The notes beneath the pieces were generated by a model, which was given only the letters and a program-made list of their open reading frames with translations, had not been told where the DNA came from and did no database searches. Shown piece by piece: positions 54,650-64,000 of a stretch of 64,000 nucleotides of DNA. Origin of the DNA: Reticulitermes lucifugus (taxonomy: Eukaryota > Arthropoda > Insecta > Blattodea > Rhinotermitidae); contig JAKCWW010000288.1 in NCBI GenBank assembly GCA_026260175.1, positions 28,482-92,481 of the forward strand, in the 5' to 3' direction. Each line of letters starts with the position of its first letter. The first letter of the stretch is position 1. Both the position numbers and the translations under genes were made by a program.

Positions 54650-56740
54650 TTTTTTTTGGACTTCGTCCATCTTCTAATTTTTAACGAAGCATGACACTGT
54701 TTTATTTCATTTTCGTGAATAGCTTATTACGAAAATAGAGATTCTGTATACGTGACATGTTTTCCGCGTAGTCTTCATATTTGTAACTCTTGATTCAAAA
54801 TGTTCTATAAGTTGCATTTACGAATATGTATGTTCGTAAACTATCTGCGTAACAAATTTCATATGTCTAGCTGCATGGTGCATCAGTTATCTCCACAAAC
54901 TGAAAGCTAACGAAATATTCTTATGGTCGCTTTATTTTACACGTCACAAGAATATCATCTTAACAAAAGTTGTGTATTGTTTACACATGTTATGTACATT
55001 AGAATCCAAAATTTTTGGCGTTAGTGTTGCCCGTGCCTTGCAAGTTCGCGCATCCTCCATGTTACTATTAGTGACTACAGAGAATTAAAAAGTACGGAAT
55101 TGGCGAAAGATTAAAAATGCAGTTGAAGTTGAAACGGGCAAAGTTAAAGTGCAATATGAAACACCTGTTTGCTTCTTAGGAGCAAAGCAGGCTTAGAACT
55201 GATCGACGGAAGAATATTTAAGTTCGTGTATAAACTCTCAGATATTAACTTGGGTAGCACATTGAATTGTGGCATAAATGTTCTTATTCTTTAAATGTCT
55301 ATAAATATCCCGTCACGAACACTTATTTTGTATCCACTAAACGCCGTTGTTCATTAGAGCCGAAGAAGACAAAAAACATCTACAATCGTGCAAGGTGTTT
55401 CGGCAGTATACGAACACACTTCGCATTCTTTTAGAGAATTCCTTGGATGTTATTAAGAAGAAGCAAATTATAACAAAGTCTTATTCGGGAGAAGGAAAGT
55501 AGATGCGGCATACGTGCACGTAATATTCTGCACTCGAGAATTTCAGAAATGGTAATGTTGCTTCAAATGTTTACATTCCAGTACTACATGAACATTGTTT
55601 CACACGTACTAGAATACTTTTGCACAGAAAACAAGAGCCAATATGACAATTTAAACACCTATAATTTTTTCAAACCTGAAATGCATTTGAGGAACAAAAT
55701 TCATTTCCTATTTGACAGAAAACGCAATTCATCTACATGACAAAGAATACATTTTTAATGCTGCTGTTCATTGTGAGAATCATATGAAATATTATATAAA
55801 ACCACTTTGTGAAGTGCGAAGTTCAGAGGACCTGCAAATGGTCAAACTGGGAAAGAAGGTAAACATTTCTGAAAAGTCGTCATAGTTACATGAAGTTGTT
55901 CTGGTGTTTTAAATGTCAGAAGACTGTAAATTTATTGCGGACGAAAATAAAGTAATAATTTTTTATTTGCTCGTAAACACAAGATAAGGGTTTATATCCA
56001 CTTGTCCCTCTTTCATACTTCTATCTGTCCATCTGAATGCAAAGCAGAGTGAAACAACGCATAGAAGTCGATTACAAAACAGAGAATAACCAAAAGTCAC
56101 TAAGACTTAAACCGTTTCGAATTTCATTTTTGAGTTCTGCGTACCCAGTTTAGATAAAACAAGCTTATTCCATAATTTACATGTTATCGAAAGAGAAATT
56201 AACATTGTTGTGCTGTGATATTAGGTCAAAGTTACACACAAACCGCTACACAACACATAAATAATGATGCAAATTGATGACCTATAAAAGAAGTATTTCT
56301 TCACAGAAATGTTGGTTAACGAACTATAGCACATGTTATGAAAGGGCAGAGTAATTAATAATACAGACGCCACGACATGCTCACTGAAGCTTCTTTCTCC
56401 ATGTAAATCTAATTTCTATAGACAGCAACTCACACCACAACTGGGGCAGAATTGATAATCAAACACGTCAAAAAAAATCAGAATGTGAAGTAAATACTTA
56501 TTTTGATGCATGAAACAAGACTTGCTGATGTTCACGTCACATAGACACTCGTCACATCCACATGAAGTGGAGCAGGGGTAAGAAATGTCGTCTCATAAGG
56601 CTACGTGATTTCCACTGCCTTTAGGTGTTAGTTGCAGTGCTTAAGCCAACGCTTGTCTGAATGCCTAAAATGTTGAAATGCGCTTTAATTATCATTACAA
56701 TGTGAGCAATCTCACGGACACAAATAAATAACAATAAAAC
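54650..56740. other. unassigned AT-rich DNA
   Basis: No gene or element recognised over two kilobases; GAAGAAGACAAAAAACATCT with GTGTTTCGGCAG near 55362 could be a foldback-arm scrap. Confidence 0.4.
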
Positions 56741-56774
56741 CAAGAGAATGCCACTTAAAAATATATTGATTTAA

Positions 56775-56860
56775 CGATACAGCTCCACATGTTTCGACCT
56801 CTAAGATTCCATTATTGTGGTAACCTTTCAGAGGTCGCAACATGTAGAGGTGCAGTATTG
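56775..56860. mobile_element. short foldback element
   Basis: CCACATGTTTCGACCTCTAA (56785-56804) faces CAGAGGTCGCAACATGTAGA GG (56829-56850) across about 25 bases. It is a miniature version of the arm motif in the long foldbacks at 7199 and 39821. Confidence 0.75.
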
Positions 56861-56869
56861 AAATTCCAT

Positions 56870-57375
56870 ATTTGGAAGTTGTGCTCTGATGGTCACAGTA
56901 TTATATATTAGTGTAAGTTCATAATATAACTCTCTGAATACAAGCGTGACATGAGGTAATATCTCTTTTGATACTACTACACATAAATAGGCACAGCGAC
57001 AAACCCCACAAAATGAAGCAAACATTTTCTGAAGAAATATAACTAGTTGTGAGAATAAGCAAAATTTGTGTGGACTGTAAAGGTTGTGGCTCTCGGGACT
57101 CGCCCATTGACGGATTGTTTAAGAACACTGTCAGTATCAGAGAATATACGTATATCATCAAATAATACGTAACCTAACCGTGATACTATGAGGCATATAC
57201 CTGACGGGCATGAGGAAAGCCACGACAGCCCGCGTCCCGGCGAAGACTCTGAACAGGCACCTCCAGAACGTACTTGTATGTCAATAGTGTTAAAGTTACA
57301 CCAGCCTGATAGGTCTTCCAAACGCTTCATTCTTCTCAAGGTCCCATTTAGTTACGTCAACCAGCCCAAAGCGCC
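56870..57375. other. unassigned DNA, GC-richer at 57190-57270
   Basis: Frames of 71 aa (+) and 98 aa (-) overlap at 57043-57403; no motif. Confidence 0.3.
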
Positions 57376-57379
57376 AGTC

Positions 57380-57505
57380 GATAGTAAAAATTTGACCGTG
57401 TAACTACTCACCTCCATTTACTGCCGAGGTTAATAATGAGTGGGTCTAAAAGTCAACTCCCCCACACGCCTTCATTGCTTGCACAGGGACAAACTTTCTT
57501 CATTT
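57380..57505 (+). mobile_element. SINE family A, 3' end of the second tail type
   Basis: ACTACTCACCTCCATTTACT, CCGAGGTTAATAATGAGTGG, then CCTTCATTGCTTGCACAGGG ACAAAC. Only the 3' third remains. Confidence 0.6.
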
Positions 57506-57554
57506 TACTATCAACATTAGTGTAAGCAGAATGCCTAGACGGTTGAATGGACCG

Positions 57555-57700
57555 GATTTTATGGCTAAGTTTTAGCACTAATGTTTCCGGTTCTGGAAGT
57601 CATGAAAATGTCGCCCAGGAGATAAGAGTATCCGCACTGACGTTTTCCGTTATTTTCCTCAGTCGTTCCAGGAAACCGATAGGTTGTCACCATAAATTAA
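57555..57700 (+). mobile_element. SINE-like family C, forward copy
   Basis: CGTTTTCCGTTATTTTCCTC AGTCGTTCCAGGAAACCG is the family C module; GGTTCTGGAAGTCATGAAAA precedes it. No clear pol III boxes. Confidence 0.45.
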
Positions 57701-57704
57701 GCCA

Positions 57705-60635
57705 CTACCACTTCTTTCCACACACCTTCCTATTCATTATTCACTACCACAGGCATATAATTCGATGCAACACAGCCTAAAGTCGTTAAATAAACGATAC
57801 ATAAATAAACACATAATTTGGAAGGGAAAGCGTAAAATGTCGAATGAAGTGTAAAGAGGTAGATGTGTGAGACTCAGTGTTAACAATTACTTAATTTAAA
57901 TATAACAGCACAGACGTAAACACAGTGTTCAGTTCTATCAGTTATATTACAGAGGGGAAAAGCAGTGACTTTATACCAGTCTTGTACAATACAACGAATG
58001 TCAATCAGAATTTCCGTTGCTTCCATCTTTCCTTCAAGAACATATTTCAGTCATATCACTGAACAATCCGCATTCTTTTACATAACCCGTACCTTTCAAT
58101 TTGGTGGGGAAACAATTGAGGGAAATTTCATCCAAGAATTTATTAACATGATCACAAGAAGCTTACTGCAATAGAGGCTTTATCAATCCTCCAGTTCCTG
58201 GAACAAATTTCCTGCTATAAGAATATAAGGTTCTTTATTGCGTATCTAGTAGAAAATCAATACGCACCTGTCATTTTATCCCTTTGAAGCCTGTATATAA
58301 TATATGAAATTCCAGTTCCTACCTTAGGGCAAAGAAATTTCTTCTCCATTACAAAGTGTAATTAGATAATGATTTTTAGGGAAATAATCACTGTTTATTG
58401 TGACAGCCATAAGAAACACATAAATATTTCGTGTGGGAAGAACGCAGAGAGTTTCAGTGTTAAACAAGGTGGAACGCACACAGCTACCACTGTGACCTGA
58501 ACGGCTTAAATTAATTCGAATATAATAGGTTTTAAATCGTGAAATTTGCAGTCCATCCGTCTGTGTCAAGATATATTGAGCCCAGAGAAACCAATTCCAT
58601 GCACGGTGGGGATGACGGCGCTCGAAGTTTACCATTTCTGTGTACTTTTGTACTTCACTCATAGCCCCATGTGACCAAAACACTTCTTATCACGTATTTA
58701 TGACTACCAACTTTCTTGTGAACAGAATGGCTAGGCGACTGTAGAAAAACAGAGGAAAATGCGCTGGAGGGGCAAGCGTAATGTCGGGGAATGTCAATGG
58801 AGTCGATTCGTAGGACTTGTTTCTGTGGCCTCATTGTAGCACTTAAATAATTATGACAGAAATAACCAGAATCTTCAGGTCTGTCTTTAAACAAACCAAA
58901 GTTCCAATTCACGGGACTTCTTTCGTTGCCCTCAGGAGGCTATAATAATTAACAAAGACATTGGATTTTGGCTGGTTCACATAGGCCAATGTGGGACAGA
59001 GGGGAATAGAGCAGTAAGCCTAGAGCGGGAAGCATCGAGCACTGCGTTCATTCATGAGACGTCTTTCCATGACCTCAGTATAGTTCAGTTACTGAGGTAC
59101 AAAATGTTAGCAGAATGTCGCCTAACCGGATCCCAGCTGGCCTCCTCACTCACGCCTTCCAGATTTAAGTCGGATTATCTGTGCTCTGTACGAGCCCACA
59201 CAATGTGACCAGTGACAGAAGTGGCTTTAACCTTTCTTTAGGTCTCACTTTTTTTTGTACCGAGTTTCAACAAGAACAAATCGGAGTAGCTGTCGTCACA
59301 TGGAAATGATGTCATGCGAGCTGCTCTTTGTTGGCTGGCTTGGTCAGTGATAATGAGCGACAACCTACCGCAGCAGTAACGTGAGGTACTGCTGGACAGG
59401 CTGAAATAGTGAAAGGCGCTTTTACAGTTCTTGGGCGTATTAAAAAAATTGTAAAATATGCGTCTCTTAGCTTCCTCATAGCTGACCATCTGTCCGTATC
59501 AACTGGAGGGCCGCTGAACGAATTTTCATGACGTCTAAACTGTGGAAATCTATTAAAATCTGCAGAAAAATTCAATTTTTAATAAGTCTGACGCATGTCA
59601 AATGCAACTTGCGTGCGTTCCAACTTACGTTATTATAGATTATCCTGATGATAAGACTTTCGGCTGAAGCATGTAGCTCTTATTGTTAAAAACAAAGAAT
59701 TTTGTGTTGTGTTGGAGTGTGTGCCTTTGAGGGACAAATTCTTAAGTTAAACACGACGACGTCACGTATCAAGAGCGCTAAATGTTGACAGCAAAGAAAA
59801 ATGTATCGAACAAAAAGCTGTAGAGCAAATTCGAAAAAGCATTTCCTATCCAGTCATATTTTCACGGATGTCCTGCAGCTTTTAATTCACATGCAGTGAG
59901 TGAAAGCGCCAAAACTGTAAACTTATGAGTACATTTCCTAACTTGCGATGTCACAAAATTAAAGAACTTCTAAGAATACAAGAGTATTCTGCCATTCGTT
60001 CTGCAGTAGCCTACACGGCTTCCACTTGCGTCAGCCTACTTTCGTAATAGTTCCGTAGAGCAGGATGTCTCTTTGAGGTCGATTTGTATTACAACTGAAG
60101 TGGACCTACAAATTTTGCAAGAACCTCCAATATAAATTTAGCAGAAATCCTACCAGCTGAGTTGGAAAATGCCGATGAAATGACAGTCACGAACTCCGCT
60201 ATAGGCCTATACAAACAGTACATCGTGCGAAGAACATAAACTAAAGTAAGCGATAGGACGGAGCAAATGTAGTAAGTTCTACATACTCAAGGAAAGCAGA
60301 GAAAACCAATCTGCAAATTTCGCAGACCAATCCTACAAGACAGGTAGTGTACGTATAACGTAACGTTGAGGCGCTTTCGCGTAACCATTGTTATCGTCGA
60401 AAAGCAATAAGTATTGCATATTCTCAGTGTGTGTCTGTAGCCTTAGTTATCCATCATGCAAAGCGCATGCACCGTATTATATTGTCATCTGTGGCTTGTC
60501 CGGCTCTACCAAATTTTTCCACATTATCTCATAAACGGCACGATTTTCGGAAAAAGTTATTGAATATAAAACATGTTTTGATTTTTTCTACACCTTTTGT
60601 CTGAAACGTCGTTCTATGAAGAACTGAGCAAAATG
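57705..60635. other. unassigned DNA
   Basis: Frames up to 119 aa (58324-58683, -) without motif. Around 59640-59690 GATGATAAGACTTTCGGCTG then AAGCATGTAGCTC is a likely foldback-arm scrap. TAGGCCTA at 60202. Confidence 0.4.
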
Positions 60636-60639
60636 TTGT

Positions 60640-60845
60640 TATAAATGTACGTAGGTGTTCATGTTAAGTACCCGTTATTCTGGTCAGACTTTAATGAAAC
60701 TTGAATTTTCTCGACATACTTTCCAAAAATAATCAAATATCAAATTTCATGAAACTCCGTCCAGTGGAGGCCGAGTTGTTCCATGCAGATGGACGGACAG
60801 AGAGAGAGATATGACGGAGCTTATAGTCGCTGCGCTAAAGACTGC
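60640..60845 (-). repeat. dispersed repeat R1, reverse copy
   Basis: TACCCGTTATTCTGGTCAGA, AAATATCAAATTTCATGAAA, CGTCCAGTGGAGGCCGAGTT, GTTCCATGCAGATGGACGGA and TATAGTCGCTGCGC are R1 reversed. Preserves the whole order. Confidence 0.75.
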
Positions 60846-60964
60846 TTGATTGATCCTTGATTTATTTCACGTCATTTTTTGGAGTAAAAGGCGCCGAAAG
60901 AGGGCAAATTTTTATTGATGCAAAGCAAATTATGTGAAAGGATGCTTTCGTGGCGAATTTCAGA

Positions 60965-61018
60965 TATTGTACTGGCCCTTGCCTGGAGGTAATGTGGAAG
61001 AGCAAGGAAAACCTCAGT
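60965..61018 (-). mobile_element. SINE-like family C module, reverse
   Basis: TTGCCTGGAGGTAATGTGGA then GCAAGGAAAACCTCAGTCAC is the reversed family C module; flanks do not extend the match. Confidence 0.4.
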
Positions 61019-61579
61019 CACACCAGCTGGTGTTCAAGTATACAAGCACCACATGCCTACATGTGGTTGTACCGCTAATTCGGAAAGCTATAAACTTTTT
61101 AAATGAAGGCTAAATGTATGTTATTTACAGCTGTATCCGGGTACTAATAGGACCGAAGTTAAACTTTTTAGCCCTAAATTACGTTTAATCCTCCAAAGTA
61201 GAGCGATTACAATAGACTATTATCACCTACATTAACATTGAAAACCTCTACATTTTGTCCACACAGTGCATTTATGATTCTCAGAACATTCACAGAGTAG
61301 CTACTTCTCTAACAGCATTAACCGGCTGGTGTTTGTAATAAGGACTGCTGTGTTTTCTGTGAGGTAGGAACTGGATTTGTATATAATTATTTAGATGGAT
61401 TTCAGGCTTCAGATATTTAAAATCGTTTGTATTTTGTGTGCGTGTTTAAAACGTTTATGCATGAAGCGTCGTTCAGCAGCATCAATGAGATCGTACCGAC
61501 ATTTAGAAGGTGCTAATAAACGCGCTAAAGCTTAAATCTGAAAGTCCCCTACAGATAAACATTCCGTTACTGACCATCA

Positions 61580-61862
61580 ATAGGTCAGTTGGCAGAGTGA
61601 CTACATTAAGTGTCAGATGATCGAGAAATCGGGGTTCGATTGCAGGAAGGGGAAATAGACTTTTTCTCTGCTCCGAAGACCACCCAGCCCCATATTCAAT
61701 GAGTTAAAAGGAGCTGTTTTCCTGGGGTTCGAGCGGCCGTGGCGTAAACATGACCAATCACCTTCATCTAGAATCGACATTAAAACTGCGTTTGGCCAGC
61801 TGCACCTGCGCTGCTCCCTGTGCCTTCAGAAGGTGATGCTTAGTTCAACACAGTCAACTCGA
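61580..61862 (+). mobile_element. SINE family A, forward copy
   Basis: GGTCAGTTGGCAGAGTGACT head, B box GGTTCGATTGC (61633-61643), CCACCCAGCCCCATATTCAA, GGTTCGAGCGGCCGTGGCGT, CATCTAGAATCGACATTAAA and a tail with CCCTGTGCCTTCAGAAGG, nearer the first tail type. Confidence 0.78.
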
Positions 61863-61879
61863 CTTATCTACGCGCTTGC

Positions 61880-62112
61880 GCAAAGCCAATAGCGCTTACG
61901 TCTCATGTCTCTGCGTCCATCTGTCCGCATGGAACAACGCGGCTTCCACTGAAAGGATTTTCGTGAAATTTCATACTTGGTGCCTTTTAATATAATCTGG
62001 CTGCATGTTCCGATTTTTGTTAAAATCTAAGAAAAATAACAGACGTATTATATGAAGACCTACGCACAATTATGATATTGCTGTCTGTAGTGAAGAATAT
62101 CGTGTTCTCTGT
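61880..62112 (+). repeat. dispersed repeat R1, forward copy
   Basis: GTCCATCTGTCCGCATGGAA CAACGCGG, TCCACTGAAAGGATTTTCGT, GAAATTTCATACTTGG and TTAAAATCTAAGAAAAATAA follow R1 order. It begins close after the SINE and lies about 1 kb from the reversed R1 copy at 60640. Confidence 0.75.
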
Positions 62113-62124
62113 AAAGCACGAACG

Positions 62125-62300
62125 AAGGCATAAGTAATGAATAACGACAAAATTCTTGCCTTTTACGAGACAAGAAAGGGAATCGGCATATCCTGTCCTT
62201 TACGGGATAAGAACAAGAAATACTTTATCTCTCCGTTTACGAGAAAAGTACACGAAATAAGACACCTCGACGTTTATGAGATAAGTATAAGAAATAATGC
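62125..62300 (+). repeat. 37-bp tandem repeat, four to five units
   Basis: TTTACGAGACAAG (62162), TTTACGGGATAAG (62199), TTTACGAGAAAAG (62236) and TTTATGAGATAAG (62273) are spaced exactly 37 bases apart, each followed by a GAAAT-type block. A fifth, weaker unit precedes. The 63-aa frame at 62137-62328 runs through it without meaning. Confidence 0.88.
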
Positions 62301-62499
62301 GAGCCAGAGAGACCGAAGGACCTGTTGACAGTCTAAACATACAGTAAGCCTATGTGACGCGAAAAACGACGAAGTAGCGATTGTGTTTCGGGTTAATTGA
62401 AAGTATTCACGAAGAGAGTACAACAACAGAGCGAATGCGCTCGAAGCCTTACGCATTGCGGATATTTCCTAACTTGTTTTACAATACGGCATGTCGGCT

Positions 62500-62840
62500 G
62501 TTAAGAGCACATTTCATACTCCATATCCCAGTCTTCAACCCGGCTTTCTTCATTCATCTCCATTCTTCTTTGGTACGTCCAATAGTCTTTCTTCGCTATG
62601 TGCCAGAATAAAGGAGCAGACACGGCTCATGCCAAACCGTAGAACCCTGCTTTCCTGTCTGCATCCTTTCTAGAGGACGATATTAATATAAAAAACTCGA
62701 TGTGAATTTTAATATTCTTTTTTTCTCCCGTATTCCTCTTTCACTTTCATAGCATATCTTCTCACCCCACGTCACTCCATACTCCGCCACGCACAGTTTT
62801 CCTCCTATTCTTTGTGATTTAAGATTCCTCCTACCTCATT
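62500..62840. repeat. pyrimidine-biased DNA
   Basis: C/T-rich with TTCTTTTTTTCTCCCGTATT and similar. No unit or gene. Confidence 0.45.
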
Positions 62841-63129
62841 CTCATCCCTACTTGAATTTGTTCTTTCTGCCTCAGTAACCTACAGTTTACAGATCCCGTT
62901 TACTGAAGTTCTAATGGTTTTCATATAGCAAATAACACCGTTGTGTAATTGGTGGTTTCGTCCTACATGCATAGTCATTCTTGTCCGCGTTTGCAACAGC
63001 ATTCGGAACCAGATATATAGGTCATACGAAAAAAAACGAATTCAGAATGTTCATGAATTTAGCCACACTTTCCTAAATATTTTGATATTTTGGGTAAGAG
63101 AGCATTGAATGAAAGTAACATAAAGTTTC

Positions 63130-63214
63130 AAGTCCTCTGGCATGTGATGCCATGTTTTTGGGCGAGGTGGTCTCGACTTTTCAAAACGTCGAGATCCACT
63201 CGCCCAACGACATG
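63130..63214 (+). mobile_element. GCCGTGTA-type terminus fused to a 27-bp hairpin
   Basis: CCTCTGGCATGTGATGCCAT G resembles the family terminus. It leads into an inverted repeat: 63151-63177 (with GGGCGAGGTGGTCTCGAC) pairs with 63188-63214 (with GTCGAGATCCACTCGCCC), a stem of about 27 bp with a few mismatches and a 10-base loop. Confidence 0.65.
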
Positions 63215-63544
63215 ATTACACAAGCTATAGCAATTACGACTGCTATTTTGTACGTTTACAAGTACAGTGTTTCGGAAACTTTATCTGTTTCCATCGTCAG
63301 GCATAAAGGTTCCTATACATTTTGCCCCCATCAAAGTCTCACTCCTGGAAGCGGAAAGAAATGCTAACCAGAGTACAAAGCCTGTGCTGTTGAAGTCAAA
63401 TATCATCAGCTTGAGATAAAAAGAAACAGTCCTATAAGAGTTTCTAAAAGGAACAGGAAAACAAAACTCTCAGGCTAATGATAACTTATTTTATGTCAAC
63501 AGCATATATAGCGTATATATACAGTACATAGGCCTACATATGTA

Positions 63545-64000
63545 GCCTACATAATACGTACATATATACTTACATACGTACATTACGTACGTACATACAT
63601 ACATACATACGTACACATACATACATACATACATACATACATACAAACATACGTAGGCTCACGTACATACATACATACGTACACATACATACAAACATAC
63701 GTAGGCTCACGTACATACATACAATCATACATAAATTCATACTCTACATACATGTATATGTATACATACATGCATACAATCATACATACGTAAATACACA
63801 GACTACATACATAAATACATATGTAGGCCTAAGTATGTAGGTACCTACAATCATACATACATACATAGGCTACATACATACGTAAGCCTACGTACATACA
63901 TACACACATACATACGTACATACATACACACATACATACACATACATACATACATACATACATACATACGTACATACATACATACATACGTACATACATA
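63545..64000. repeat. (TACA)n microsatellite array, runs off the window
   Basis: Impure tetranucleotide array of CATA/TACA/TACG. A 48-bp block containing ACGTAGGCTCACGTACATAC is duplicated (GTAGGCTC at 63653 and 63701). TAGGCCTA occurs at 63529 and 63824. The 66-aa minus frame of Met-Tyr-Val repeats is a by-product. Confidence 0.95.

Noticed and set aside
63653-63708. GTAGGCTC duplication as a possible functional site
   Set aside because: It is a 48-bp block duplication within the microsatellite, explained by slippage.
63583-63783. Met-Tyr-Val-rich 66-aa frame
   Set aside because: Translation of the TACA microsatellite.

Overview
The window looks like non-genic or intronic nuclear DNA from an animal with a large, repeat-filled genome, most likely a hemimetabolous insect and, as an inference, the cockroach/termite lineage (Blattodea). 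The grounds are AT-rich sequence with no bacterial gene packing, no long open frame, and many decayed copies of a few dispersed families. These include tRNA-headed SINEs, short inverted-repeat elements that begin near GACGCCGTGTA, and non-LTR retrotransposon tails containing YGCETWSL and WRKL-NEEL. I recall such conceptual translations as common junk in cockroach and termite gene sets, but no search was run. I recognise no host protein gene, no functional tRNA or rRNA gene and no CRISPR array.

Layout. 0-5 kb: SINE pieces, then a 1.2-kb minisatellite of about 18-bp units, then two inverted-repeat elements and a tight hairpin. 5-12 kb: a SINE, a ~590-bp foldback element, a GC-rich inverted repeat, a ~680-bp TIR element with 80-bp arms, and a dispersed repeat (called R1 here). 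12-18 kb: two SINEs of one subfamily in opposite orientation, a reverse-transcriptase fossil directly beside one of them, several MITE-like elements, microsatellites and a second RT fossil. 18-25 kb: more MITEs, a ~670-bp foldback element, and next to it the best protein fossil of the window, the C-terminus of a Helitron/PIF1-type helicase. A tRNA(Leu/Ser)-like SINE follows, then a 36-bp tandem array holding a 151-base assembly gap. 25-42 kb: a series of SINE copies, one with a clear target-site duplication, an RT fossil, a ~540-bp foldback element, and long stretches where I see nothing. 42-54 kb: AT-rich desert, a purine/pyrimidine strand switch, two more RT fossils, SINE and MITE pieces. 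54-64 kb: a 52-bp tandem, small foldbacks, further R1 and SINE copies, a 37-bp minisatellite, and a TACA microsatellite running off the end.

The elements behave as a community of parasites rather than a pathway. SINEs and MITEs need proteins from LINEs and DNA transposons, and only fossils of the LINE type (five C-terminal tails) and the Helitron type (one tail) are present. Every protein-like remnant carries stops or frameshifts. No exciting working system was found; the most informative items are the Helitron helicase fossil, the three long foldback elements, the SINE family with two alternative 3' tails, and the five-copy R1 repeat. 'Family A, B, C' and 'R1' are labels for this report only.
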